A DNA stretch of 64,000 bases from assembly GCF_022458985.1 (NCBI RefSeq), contig NC_061776.1, positions 372,001 through 436,000 of the forward strand, written 5' to 3'. Below are positions 21,224-31,319 of the stretch, one piece after another. A program made the translations under genes and the position numbers. Within the stretch, counting starts at the first letter, position 1, and each line of letters begins with the position of its first letter. The notes beneath the pieces are model-generated. The model was given only the letters and a program-made list of their open reading frames with translations, did not search any database and was not told where the DNA came from. This DNA is from Mugil cephalus (lineage: Eukaryota > Chordata > Actinopteri > Mugiliformes > Mugilidae).

Positions 21224-21836
21224 TTTCTAGAGCACAGTAGTAGAGAGCTGTGTCTGCCAGGGTTAGGTCTGTTATGGTCAGTTCAGTTGATGTAGACGAT
21301 GTTTGGGATTTATAGCGATTATCAGGAATGTGTTCTCTCCCACTATTATCTTTAGCTCCTTTCCAGAGAATAAACTGAGGAGCCTGAAGGTCAGAATGAT
21401 GTCTGTACCAGTAAAGCACAGCACCACTTGCATCTGTCTGATAGTTGCATGAGAGTGTGACAGATTGTCCTTCTGTTCCACTGACTTCATCTTCATCAGG
21501 AGAGATTGTGTCTCCAGCTGTTAGTCCTGGAAAAAGTAGAGAACATGAAGCCATTAGACTAACATTGTCCATGAGGCTGAGAGGAGAAGACAGTGGAAAA
21601 TGTCTCCTGTACAGTGTTACTCTGTGGACATTCACAACAAAATCAACTGTACAACTCTGTCAGTTCGATGAAGAAGACGATGAAAAGATGTTTTTCATTG
21701 TATCAGAGCAAGGAAACAAGAAGAGTTGTGAAGTGCAGTCTGTATATCTGGTTAATGCAGCTTCAACAAAACTTGAATCCCTGTTCTTCAACTCACCTAT
21801 AATGTGAGATAGAAGCAAAAAGAGGTAAAGCAACAT
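21224..21836 (-). CDS. TCR alpha/delta V segment V6 (family A), intact
   Basis: Leader exon 21,836-21,797 ([13 protein letters not shown]) and V exon 21,526-21,224. Open through 'SVTLSCNYQ', 'VLYWYRHHSDLQAPQF' and 'DTALYYCALE'. The body is very close to V10: both share the CDR2 stretch GAKDNSGREH, while CDR1 differs (TDASGAV here, TDETNIY in V10). This fits a recent duplication of the cassette, with the difference concentrated in CDR1. 3' partner of V7. Confidence 0.92.
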
Positions 21837-21911
21837 GTCTTTGGAGTTATTAAAGCCAGACAGACAGCACATCAACAATGTTCTTCCACCAGAGTAGAAT
21901 GAGGAAGAAAT

Positions 21912-21990
21912 AATGTCATTGGATGAGCTGATGATGTTGAGTGGGCGGGGCCAGTTACAGCTTGACTTCAACTCAACCAATCAAATTCTT
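21912..21990 (-). promoter_or_regulatory. Family-A V promoter (V6)
   Basis: GC box 21,943-21,951, CCAAT 21,977-21,981, 'atgtcattgg' near 21,913; same layout as the other family-A promoters. Confidence 0.6.
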
Positions 21991-22097
21991 CTCTGCTTCA
22001 ACAGCAGCTCTGTCTCAGATGTCAACTGCTTAATTTCTCTGTTGTCTTTGTCCTCAGTCCAATGAGTCAGAAATCAGTGGTTGAACAGAGTGTGGCT

Positions 22098-22180
22098 CCC
22101 TCTAGTGGATGTTGTGGAGTATTGTGTTGTCTTTGCTCCAAAGGTTTTTGATCAGAGTTTTGGTGTTTCCTGTCACTGTG
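22098..22180 (-). other. V7 RSS with variant nonamer and CTCF-like motif
   Basis: Heptamer CACAGTG (22,180-22,174), 22-bp spacer, nonamer TCAAAAACC (22,151-22,143; first base changed from A to T), CTCF-like CCACTAGAGGG at 22,108-22,098. Confidence 0.87.
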
Positions 22181-22773
22181 GGCCTCAGAGCACAGTAGTA
22201 CACAGCAGAGTCAGACACATGAAGCTTCTGAATCTTCAGAGTAACTGATTTGTCTTTGAGCTCAGCATCAAATCTGTCGTCAGGGAAATCTGGAGCATTT
22301 ACTTTTGTGGTTAAATAACGTTTCAGCATGTACTTTGGAAAACTATTATCTTCTTGTTTGTACCAGAACAAATAGTCGGTTCCTCCACTGGTCTCAAAAG
22401 TGCAGTTGAGTGTGAGAGTGTCTCCTTCAGTAGCAATGACATCTCCTGGTGTCTGGATCACTTTGTCTTCTCCTTTACACTCTGGGGAAGAACAGAACAT
22501 GCAGAGGAAGAAATGAATCAATAAAGATGATTGATTCAAGGACAACAATCAGCAGCTTTAAAGAGTTACCTAGCCAGAGAGTCAGACACACAGATGGAGA
22601 TTAAACACTCATCATTGTTTGAACCATAGAAGGTGTTTTTTACAAGGTAACAAAATGATGACAGAAATGATGTGCTCTGATTTTCTGGATCAGGAATATT
22701 GAAAGAGATTTTCATGTGTGTTCTACCACTCACCTATGACATGAGAGCAAAGTAAAAAGAGGTAAAGCAACAT
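22181..22773 (-). CDS. TCR alpha/delta V segment V7 (family B body with family-A-like leader), intact
   Basis: V exon 22,481-22,181 is family B: '[19 protein letters not shown]', first Cys in 'LTLNCTFE', Trp in 'YLFWYKQED', second Cys in '[13 protein letters not shown]'. The leader exon 22,773-22,734 ([13 protein letters not shown]) resembles the family-A leaders rather than the [14 protein letters not shown] leader of V11 and V15. The typical family-B leader is absent; sequence after 22,560 diverges from that of V11. The splice junction G|AG gives Glu. An exon-level hybrid, otherwise intact. Confidence 0.88.
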
Positions 22774-22904
22774 GTCTTTAGTTGTTGTCTTAGGGTTAGA
22801 GGTGGGGTTAGTCAGACAGCAGATGAACAATGTTCTTCCACTGCAGCAGAATGAAGCAGCCTCTCTGCTGCACAGCCCTTCTCCTCAACATCAACATGAA
22901 CACA

Positions 22905-22950
22905 CCAACAATCTGATTGGTTCACCTCATCATCAGTGGGTGGAGCCAGC
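22905..22950 (-). promoter_or_regulatory. V7 promoter-like block
   Basis: CCAAT on the minus strand (attgg at 22,916-22,920) beside 'catcatcagtgggtggagcc', whose reverse complement holds a CACCC-type box and TGATGATG. The block is repeated before V8 (24,786-24,830). Confidence 0.5.
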
Positions 22951-23079
22951 AAAAAATCTTTCTTTAAAAGAACGTTTGAGATTTCTCCATTGAAATAATT
23001 CACCAGCAGATTTCCTGATAGTAGACTAAGAGAATCCAACCAGTCAGATGATTCAGAAATGTCTTCATTCATTCAGGTA

Positions 23080-24060
23080 AATGAGCCTCTATGACATATC
23101 AATGATGTACTAAAGTCATTCACCTCTAGGATCAAGGTTTATCTCCAGGTCTTTTTGGGCTCCAGTGATTTTATTTCTCAGCACACTCACTTTATGAGAG
23201 ATTTATCAGGAAGAGAATCCAGGCCTGGTTTAGTGACCTGGTGTAGGGCTTCATTCTGAGTTTAGTTTCCATGGTACGTCTGTGATGAAGGTTGTAGGAT
23301 GGAGACTGTTGATGATGGAGACTCTGAAGTCTTCATACTGAACCAGTCATCAGTCTTAGAGACACAGAAAACAGCTAATGATCCAATTTACATCCTCCTC
23401 TCTGAATATGATATTTTATCTTCTGCTCGACTGAGAACAACGTGTCAACTGTTACAGAAACTTTTAAGTTCCAGCCTCTATAGAAACTAAATGTTTCTGT
23501 CACTGCACAGACATCAGCATGTCCAATAACCTACTGTTCCTGTCTTTCAGTGGTTACTGCAGGAAGTAGACAGAGCTGGTAGTTGTAGTCTGTACGTGAC
23601 CTGATGATGTAGTTCTCCAGTCGTCCACTCCATGTCTGTTTGTAAGGTTTGAAAACTCCAGACCTTTCATTCCTGTCTGTCTCAGGCAGAACAGCTCCAC
23701 TGAACTTTCTCTGCTGGATGGTGTTGAAGAAAATGATTCCTTCTTCCAGCGTTCAGTGTAGTGGATGTCCATGGAGACAACGTCCCTTGTGTCAACTGTC
23801 CAGCCCCTCCACTTTGGGCTGCTTCTTCACAACCAGTCATGGTCTGAAGGGTTCATGATGATCCTCCATGTCACTAAGTTAACGTGAGACTGAACATGAC
23901 AAAGAGTTCAGAGGATATCAATGTTTTCTCATGTCAGCAGATCTGAATCCAGTAGAACAACTCTGGGATGTGGTAGAAGATCAGCTGGTAGATCAATGAA
24001 ATGATGAATCATGTCAACATGGAGCAGAATCTCAGAGGGAGGAGTCAGACCCAACCCAGA
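23080..24060. other. Spacer with a small Tc1-like transposase relic
   Basis: No gene recognised in most of it. At 23,948-23,990 the plus strand reads L-N-P-V-E-Q-L-W-D-V-V-E, the third catalytic motif of Tc1-like transposases, preceded by eroded sequence. Confidence 0.5.
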
Positions 24061-24128
24061 GTTAGTTTGTTGTAAAGTGAGAGCAGACTGTATCCTAACC
24101 AACCATAGAAGAAGAACAGAGTGTGGCT

Positions 24129-24211
24129 CCCTCTAGTGGATGTTGTGGAGTATTGTGTTGTCTTTGCTCCAAAGGTTTTTGTTCAGAGTTTTGGTGTTTC
24201 CTGTCACTGTG
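24129..24211 (-). other. V8 RSS (22-bp spacer) and CTCF-like motif
   Basis: Heptamer CACAGTG (24,211-24,205), 22-bp spacer, nonamer ACAAAAACC (24,182-24,174), CTCF-like motif 24,139-24,129. Confidence 0.88.
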
Positions 24212-24709
24212 GGCCTCAGAGCACAGTAGTACACAGCAGAGTCTGTCACTGCAGCAGAGGAGATCTCCAGATGTACTCGTCTCTGTGATTTGTTGATGTG
24301 AGCTGAGAAATCTGAAAGAGTTGAATGAACTGATCCTGACTCTGTGATGTGGAGCAGGAACTCTGGTCTGGATCTCTGGTATTGTCGGTACCACTGGATA
24401 TTGTAGATACTACCCTCATATTTACAGGTCAGATTGATGCTTCTTCCCGCTGCAACAACTTCTTCACTACTTTCCTGGTTGATGCTGTTCATGGAGCCCA
24501 GGGCTGAAAACAGAGTTGTTCGTGTCAGTTAGTCTGGGAGAGATTCAGACATCAGGAGACTCCTTTTCTCTGCTTCTTAATCAGATGAAGCTGTAGCTAT
24601 GAAACTACCAAATATCTTGTCAGTCCAGTAGATTAAATACAACTTCATCTCTGATCAAACACTCACCGATAAAGTGAAACCAAATCCACAGGAGCAGGTG
24701 AGGCAACAT
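24212..24709 (-). CDS. TCR alpha/delta V segment V8 (family E), intact
   Basis: Leader exon 24,709-24,667 (MLPHLLLWIWFHFI) and V exon 24,503-24,212; the junction G|CC gives Ala, then Leu-Gly-Ser-Met-Asn-Ser. Hallmarks: first Cys in 'INLTCKYEG', Trp in 'NIQWYRQYQRSRPEFLL', second Cys in '[13 protein letters not shown]'. The FR3 end '[14 protein letters not shown]' is shared with families C and F although the rest is distinct. Single member of its family in the window. In the block after the gap, the corresponding V is absent (22.9-24.8 kb is missing there). Confidence 0.9.
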
Positions 24710-24785
24710 GGCTCTAAAGGAGGATGGAAACAGTAAAGAGGTTTTCTGCTGCACAGCCCTTCTCCTCAACATCAACATGAACACA

Positions 24786-24830
24786 CCAACAATCTGATTG
24801 GTCCACTTCATCATCAGTGGGTGGAGCCAG
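24786..24830 (-). promoter_or_regulatory. V8 promoter-like block
   Basis: Repeats the V7 upstream block almost exactly ('caacaatctgattggt', 'catcatcagtgggtggagcc'), so V7 and V8 probably share promoter ancestry. Confidence 0.5.
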
Positions 24831-25329
24831 AGTTCAGTCAGATTCTTCCTGCATCCAGAGCAGCTCTGCTTCAGACACATATCTACTGAATGTCCACTTT
24901 CTGTTCTTCTCTCCATTGTTGTGTCATTAAAGGGTTAATATCATGACTTCATAAATCATTAGCCAATCACTGTCAGTGGTGCTGGATTGTTCGATGTTCA
25001 AAGTTCCAGCTAAAGGTTGGACACTGATCTCCTGTAATCTGATGCTGGTGTTGGGTACAGGGAGCTGAATCTATCAGACCACCTGACAAGACTTCTACAA
25101 AGTCTGATCTGGTCTTTCTTGAGGTTTCTGAATGGTTTCCACCTTGTGCTGAACTCTCTGTATTTGCTCTCATGACGTCTTCTCTTTGTAGTAGACTTGG
25201 ATGATGGTATACCTACCTCTCTCACACTGTTCTTCACTTGACTGGATGTTGTGAAGGGTTTTTCTTTACCATGGAAAGTGTAGTGTACAAATGCACCTTG
25301 TTATTGTGTTTTCAGTACTAAGTCAATTT

Positions 25330-26330
25330 TCAAGAATTAGAACCTTTCCTGTCATTGTTATGCAGATGATATTCAGATCTACGTACGTTTGACATCAAAT
25401 CCAGTGATTCTGTTCAGACATTGCTTGACTGTCTAAATTGATGTTCAGTCTTGGATGACTTCAAGCTTTCTGAACCTAAATGAAAACAAAACTAAAATCA
25501 TAATGTCTGGATGTGTTCCTGCAGATGAGGCTCCCTCACACCAAACATCCAGTCATCAGTAAAAATGTTGGCGTAATATGTGATGACAGGCTGAAATTAG
25601 ATCGCCAGGTTAGTTCCATAGTGAAAAACAGCTTCTTCCATTTGAGGGTTTTATCACCAGAGATCGTGAGACTGTGATCCATGCTTTTATTAACACATGA
25701 CTGGACTACTGTCAGCAGCTGCCCTTCTCCTCACTGGCAAACACAAGTGTGACCACATATCCCCCATCCTGTCTTCACTGCACTGACTCCTGATTGCTTT
25801 TAGAATAAATGTGTGTTTAAAGCTCTTCATGGCCTACCCTCCCAGTATTTGACTAAGATCCTCTTTCTCCACACACAGATCACTGAGATCTTCTAATCAG
25901 CTGCTACTGGGAACCCCCCAAAACTAGGCTAAGACCCAAAGGTGACCGAGTCTTTGTGGTGGGGGCTCCTAGGCTCTGGAACAACCTGCCCTGGTACATC
26001 TGATCTGTGGGAATGATTTAGATTCTTAAATCCTCCCTGAACACACACGTCTTCTCCATGGCTTTTTATTGAGTTGAAGTGGACATGTGGGAAAATTTGA
26101 TTAAATTTTAATTGTTTTCAGTTCTGTTTTATTTTATTCAGTTTTATTGCACTGTTTATGTATTTTATTTTATTTATTGTAATTGTTGTTGTGTTGCACC
26201 ATCCATGCTACTTTTTACAGCACTTTGGTCAACCTGGTTGTTTTAAATGTGTGTATGAACAAAGTTTGAGTTGAGTTGAATTTGAAAATAATAATAATAA
26301 AAAAAAAACTAAAAAAAAAAAAAAATCAAC
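25330..26330 (+). mobile_element. L2-like LINE, RT C-terminal half and A-rich tail
   Basis: Plus-strand pieces read 'CHCYADDIQIYV' (the YADD catalytic box, near 25,355), 'LNENKTKIIMSG' (near 25,478), 'NVGVICDDRLKLDRQV' (near 25,570) and 'NSFFHLRVLSPEIV'. Later pieces cover the C-terminal end, and an A/ATA-rich tail ends near 26,327. Stops and frameshifts make it dead. The same element lies at 56,640-57,640. Confidence 0.8.
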
Positions 26331-26392
26331 TAAAACTTTCATGGAACAAGAAACTAGCAAATCACCTCATAGAAGTTGAACAGAGTGTGGCT

Positions 26393-26475
26393 CCCTCTAG
26401 TGGATGTAGTGGAGTATTGCGTTGTCTTTGCTCCAAAGGTTTTTGTTCAGAGTTTTGGTGTTTCCTGTCACTGTG
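26393..26475 (-). other. V9 RSS (22-bp spacer) and CTCF-like motif
   Basis: Heptamer CACAGTG (26,475-26,469), 22-bp spacer, nonamer ACAAAAACC (26,446-26,438), CTCF-like motif 26,403-26,393. Confidence 0.88.
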
Positions 26476-26952
26476 GGCCTCAGAGCACAGTAGTACACAG
26501 CAGAGTCTGTCACTGCAGCAGAGGAGATCTCCAGATCCAGATATTTTTCTCCAGACAGTTTAGTGGAGAACCCTGAGGCTGATTCCAGAGACTCTGATGG
26601 TCTTGATCTGTTAAGTCCTGAGATGTACAGGAGGAACTCTGGAGGTTTTCCTGGATATTGTCGATACCAGTAGAAATCATCTCTAGCAGATATAGTGTTG
26701 GAGTATCTGTAGGACAGAGTAACAGTGGTTCCTTCTAAACTGGACTCTTCAGTCACGTCTGCAGTGAGTTGTTGACAGCTGACTCCTAAAGGAAAGATAA
26801 ATGTTGTTAAAGACGATATTAAACTCTGAGCTCCTGTTCCAGTGATTTGTAGCAAACAGATCCTTTAAAGGCATTTCTTCTTCCTGCTGTAACCTACCTT
26901 TTAGTGTGATCACAAACAAAGGAAACATGAGCCAGTGATGCAGTGACAGCAT
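26476..26952 (-). CDS. TCR alpha/delta V segment V9 (family C-related), open but lacks first Ig cysteine
   Basis: Leader exon 26,952-26,898 (55 nt, MLSLHHWLMFPLFVITLK) and V exon 26,785-26,476. The exon reads GVSCQQLTADVTEESSLEG, then 'TVTLSYRYSN', 'DFYWYRQYPGKPPEFLLY' and '[13 protein letters not shown]'. As in V5, Tyr (TAC) replaces the first disulphide Cys. V9 has an extra Cys four residues into the mature chain (VSCQQ), where V5 and V14 have His; whether it could substitute is unknown. Splice sites and RSS are normal. Confidence 0.87.
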
Positions 26953-27586
26953 CTTCCACACAGTCTCTGTTATGTATGGTTTAGATATTGGATGGATGTG
27001 ACAGTGGGAGTCCTTTTCTGTTCTGCTCTTTGACAGTGTTGCTCCTCCCTCCACCTGTTCCTCCTCTCATATCACTGGATGTTATGAAGACCAAAACCAC
27101 AGCTGGATAGATTTTAGAGCTTTAAGCCCCAACACATAAAGCTCTGTTATTCTGGAGACTTTCTGCTGCTTTTTAGCAGCAACATCATCCAGTAAATAAG
27201 GAATCTAATGGACTATGATCCATGTCGTCACTTCATTCTACAGATTCTAAATCAGCCTCTTTTACTGTTTGACTGCTTTGAATGCTGTGGATTTTATTGG
27301 CTGGAAATATCAATTATTTGAAGAACAGAGATTATGTCTCTGTCTTCAAAATTCATTTATTTCTATGTTAGTTCTTAGTGTCCATGGTGTTTAGCGTGTG
27401 AACCTTCAGTTGGTTTGTCATTGATGTGGATTTGCTGCTCATGTGAATCCTCCCACAGTGTTTCATTAGCAGCTGTAACCACAGTGACTCTGATAAAACA
27501 GGAATTAGCAGAATCCATCTGATATGAAGCTATGGTTTGAATACCACTTCCCTCCTCTTTGAAGAGTAGTCACATATCTGGGTTCA

Positions 27587-27625
27587 GGTTTTTGTACAGC
27601 CTCTTCTACACTTTGTATCACTGTG
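27587..27625 (-). other. V10 recombination signal, 23-bp spacer
   Basis: Heptamer CACAGTG (27,625-27,619), 23-bp spacer, nonamer ACAAAAACC (27,595-27,587). Confidence 0.93.
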
Positions 27626-28241
27626 TTTCTAGAGCACAGTAGTAGAGAGCTGTGTCTGCCAGGGTTAGGGCTGTTATGGTCAGTTCAGTTGATGTAGACG
27701 ATGTTTGGGATTTATAGCGATTATCAGGAATGTGTTCTCTCCCACTATTATCTTTAGCTCCTTTCCAGAGAATAAACTGAGGAGCCTGAAGGTCAGAATG
27801 ATGTCTGTACCAGAAAAGATAGATATTAGTTTCATCCGTCTGATAGTTGCATGAGAGTGTGACAGATTGTCCTTCTCTTCCACTGACTTCATCTCGTTCA
27901 GGAGAGATTGTGTCTCCGGCTGTTAGTCCTGGAAAAAGTAGAGAACATGAAGCCATTAGACTAACATTGTCCATGAGGCTGAGAGGAGAAGGCAGTGGAA
28001 AATGTCTCCTGTACAGTGTTACTCTGTGGACATTCACAACAAAATCATCTGTACAACTCTGTCAGTACAATGTAGAAAATGATGAAAAGATGATTTTCAT
28101 TGTATCAGAGGAAAGAAACAAGAAGAGTTGTGAAGTGCAGTCTGTATATCTGGTTAATGCAGCAGCTTCAACAAAACTTGAATCCCTGTTCTTCAACTCA
28201 CCTATAATGTGAGATAGAAGCAAAAAGAGGTGAAGCAACAT
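27626..28241 (-). CDS. TCR alpha/delta V segment V10 (family A), intact
   Basis: Leader exon 28,241-28,202 (MLLHLFLLLSHII) and V exon 27,928-27,626. Open, with 'SVTLSCNYQ', 'YLFWYRHHSDLQAPQF' and 'DTALYYCALE'. Differs from V6 mainly in CDR1 (TDETNIY) and a few framework changes (ERDEVSGREG, TALTLADT). 3' partner of V11; the V11 nonamer lies 307 bp from this start codon. Confidence 0.92.
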
Positions 28242-28317
28242 GTCTTTGGAGTTATTAAAGCCAGCCAGACAGCACATCAACAATGTTCTTCCACCAGAGT
28301 AGAATGAGGAAGAAATA

Positions 28318-28395
28318 ATGTCATTGGATGAGCTGATGATGTTGAGTGGGCGGGGCCAGTTACAGCTTGACTTCAACTAAACCAATCAAATTCTT
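28318..28395 (-). promoter_or_regulatory. Family-A V promoter (V10)
   Basis: GC box 28,348-28,356, CCAAT 28,382-28,386 and 'atgtcattgg' near 28,318. Confidence 0.6.
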
Positions 28396-28502
28396 CTCTG
28401 CTTCAACAGCAGCTCTGTCTCAGATGTCAACTGCTTCATTTCTCTGTTGTCTTTGTTCTCAGTCCAATGAGTCAGAAATCAGTGGTTGAACAGAGTGTGG
28501 CT

Positions 28503-28585
28503 CCCTCTAGTGGATGTTGTGGAGTATTGTGTTGTCTGTGCTCCAAAGGTTTTTGTTCAGAGTTTTGGTGTTTCCTGTCACTGTG
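28503..28585 (-). other. V11 RSS (22-bp spacer) and CTCF-like motif
   Basis: Heptamer CACAGTG (28,585-28,579), 22-bp spacer, nonamer ACAAAAACC (28,556-28,548), CTCF-like motif 28,513-28,503. Confidence 0.88.
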
Positions 28586-29060
28586 GGCCTCAGAGCACAG
28601 TAGTACACAGCAGAGTCAGACACATGAAGCTTCTGGATCTTCAGAGGAACTGATTTGTCTTTGAGCTCAGCATTAAATCTGTCTTCAGGGAAATCTGGAG
28701 ATTTGTCATTGCCTCCATAGTTATTTCGGCGCAAAATGTACTTTGGAAAACTATTAACATCTTGTTTGTACCAGAACAAATAGTAGTTCACGTCAGTTGT
28801 CTCAAAAGTGCAGCTGAGTGTGAGAGTGTCTCCTTCAGTAGCAATGACATCTCCTGGTGTCTGCATCACTTTGTCTTCTCCTTTACAATCTGGGGAAGAA
28901 CAGAACATGCAGAGGAAGAGATGAATCAATAAAGATGATTGATTCAAGGACAACAACCAGCAGCTTTAAATGTGTTCAAGTGTGTGAAGAGGAAACATGT
29001 TGAGCTTTCTATCTTACCAAAGAAAAGAGCAGCAAGAATAATCCACAGCCAATGTTCCAT
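28586..29060 (-). CDS. TCR alpha/delta V segment V11 (family B), intact
   Basis: Leader exon 29,060-29,018 ([14 protein letters not shown], donor TTTG|GTAAG) and V exon 28,889-28,586 starting Asp-Cys-Lys-Gly-Glu-Asp. Hallmarks: first Cys 'LTLSCTFET', Trp 'YLFWYKQDV', second Cys '[13 protein letters not shown]'. The best reference copy of family B in the window; V2 differs by a frame break and a lost start codon. An extra Cys occurs at the second mature residue, as in the other family-B members. A CTCF-like motif stands 5' at 29,206. Confidence 0.92.
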
Positions 29061-29205
29061 CTGTACAACAAGGTTTAAATCAACAGGAGAAACTAGCTGA
29101 TGTTCAACATTCAGTCTGACAATTGTTCTCTTCACAGCAGCAGTTATTATTGACACAATGGTTGAACCCAGTGCACAAGTAGTGCACCGCCTACTTGATG
29201 ATGTT

Positions 29206-29217
29206 GCCCTCTAGTGG
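29206..29217 (-). promoter_or_regulatory. CTCF-like motif 5' of V11
   Basis: Reverse complement CCACTAGAGGGC, the same element as 5' of V2, V15 and V17. Preceded by the shared 'gtgcacaagtagtgcaccgc' stretch. Confidence 0.45.
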
Positions 29218-29289
29218 AGATAAAAAGGCTTCCAGCAGCTTGTCAGTGTGTCAGCTGGTGTTTTTGTTCCCACTCTGGGTTTTCTGTCA

Positions 29290-29480
29290 CTGTTTGTTTC
29301 ATTAGTTTCTTCCAGGCTGGATTACTGTCATTCATCATCATCAGCTTGATCCAAATAGCTCTCGAGAAAGCCTCCAGCTGATTCAAAATGCTGCAGAGAG
29401 AGCATTGATGGGAATCAACCAGAGTGATCATATTACTCTTCTTTGTCTCCCTGTAAAATCCAGATTAGAATTTAAGTCTT
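29290..29480 (+). mobile_element. L2-like LINE RT C-terminal fragment
   Basis: Plus-strand reading gives 'SSRLDYCHS' and, after a frame change, 'LIQNAAERALMGINQSDHI', a common L2 C-terminal motif. Short and dead. A V-end/RSS relic similar to that at 9,621 precedes it near 29,245-29,290. Confidence 0.65.
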
Positions 29481-29934
29481 CCTCCTTCCAGTTGAATGAC
29501 ACTTCAGGACTGCGAGCATAGCATGGAGATGTTTGTGAGAGGGCTCCCAGCTAAATGCTGAAGCTAAATGCTGAAGCTAAAAGTTCAAACATGACTTCCA
29601 AAATAGAGAAAATGTGACGTGGCATCAATCTCCCTCAGTTTCAGCAGTAGAGACCAGACTGTGTTGTGTTTCTAACATATTTACAGTTTAAACACGAACA
29701 ATGACAACAACTTAAATGAGTAGGTTGAATGTACAGTGACATATGAGCTGAAAGCTGAACTGTACAACACAGGAAGAAGGAAGTGTGAACATGATGCTGC
29801 TGCAGTCACATGATCTGGATCTCCTCATACTTCTGACAGAAAGGTGTTTTTAGACTAAATCATTATCCTGCACCCTGTTGGAAGAGACACTGTCAGACAC
29901 CTCTACTTAAGACCTCTGAGAATCCTCCAGCTGG

Positions 29935-30830
29935 AGTCAACTCACAGCTCATATGACTGCTCCACCAAACACCCAGGCAGTCGTATGGTGAAGCTGGTGG
30001 ATGACACGGTGGCGGTGGTGGGACAGATATCCCATGGTGACGAGTCAGTGTACAGATAGGAGTTGGAGGATCTGATGGATTGGTGCAGGGAGAACAATCT
30101 CTGGTTAATGTGGTGGAAACAAAGGAGATGGTGGTGTACTTCAGGAGAGGTGACCACGTTTACTCTCCCCTTCACATCAAGGGAGAAGCTGTAGAGATGG
30201 TCCACAGCATCAAGTACTTTGGGCTCTTCATCTCCAGTGACTTCAACTGGACCACAAACACAGAGAGCGTGGTCTAGAAGGTCCACCAACGCCTCTATTT
30301 CCTGAGGAGGCTAAAGCAGACTGGACTGAGCCCTGCTGTCCTCACAGCCTTCTACAGGTGTGTGGTGGAGAACACTCTGACCTCCTCCATCACCTCCTGG
30401 TACAGGAAGTGCTCGGCTGTGGACAGAAAGGCCCTGCAGAGCGTGGTCTGAATGGGACAGAAAATCTGCTGCTGCAGCCTGACGTCCATAGAGAACATTT
30501 ACACCAGCTAGTTCAGGAGCAGAGCAGCCTGCATCGTGGGGGACTCCACCCACCCAGCAAATACACTATTCAGCCTCCTCCTCTCAGGAAAAAGAACTTG
30601 GAGTATCAGGACCAAACCATCAAGGATCCAGCTCAGCTTCTTTCCAGGAGCTGAGAGACTCAAACAATATGACAAAGACCATCTACTGCTCTATGCTCTG
30701 CATCTGACACATTTTTATTGCACTATCTTTATATTTTATATTCTTTATGTTTATGTGCTCCTGAACCAGAGAAACTAGTTTCGTTTGTATGTGCATCATT
30801 TAAATGACAATAAAGAACCTTGAACACTTG
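29935..30830 (+). mobile_element. Rex1/L2-like LINE 3' end
   Basis: Plus-strand pieces read 'VETKEMVVYFRRGDHV', 'VHSIKYFGLFISSDFNWT' and 'KVHQRLYFLRRLKQTGLSP', the RT C-terminal region of fish Rex1-type elements. The element ends with a UTR closing in 'tgacaataaagaaccttgaac' near 30,828, a typical LINE 3' terminus. In-frame stops show it is inactive. Confidence 0.8.
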
Positions 30831-31057
30831 ATCACAACATGCAGATAAAGAGATAATATCTTCAATAAAAGCCCTTTAGTTTAAGCTGAGAGCAGCACTC
30901 ATAAACACACCAGGTACAAAGTCTGATCCACACCAAGAGATAAACTCACCTGCTTTCCTGTAAATGGAGAAGAGAGGCAGCATTCAATTCAAGTGTGTAG
31001 TCAGTTCAGACTCCATTTAGAGGAACACTGAAGGCTGAAGCAGGGTGAGTGTTAATA

Positions 31058-31100
31058 TTCTTCTTCTTCTTCTTCTTCTTCTTCTTCTTCTTCTTCTTCT

Positions 31101-31147
<47 letters not shown>

Positions 31148-31179
31148 TTCTTCTTCTTCGTCTTCTTCTCCTTCTTCTC
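31058..31179 (+). repeat. (TTC)n microsatellite
   Basis: About 120 bp of TTC/CTT repeats with three interruptions (tcctc, tcgtc, ctcct). The reverse strand is a pure GAA-type tract that gives a spurious poly-Lys frame. Such polypurine tracts can form triplex DNA and vary in length. Confidence 0.95.
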
Positions 31180-31319
31180 AACAGTTTGATTCAAACATTC
31201 ACACCAACTTGTGATTAATCAGCTGATTCCTGGTGGTTTACATAAACATATTAATGTCTTTCAAACCGATGACTATGAAACCAGTCTAGGCCTCTGATAC
31301 CAAAGTGTTTATTATTTAT

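Noticed and set aside
31006..31194. Lysine-rich minus-strand ORF
   Set aside because: It is the reverse reading of a (TTC)n microsatellite.
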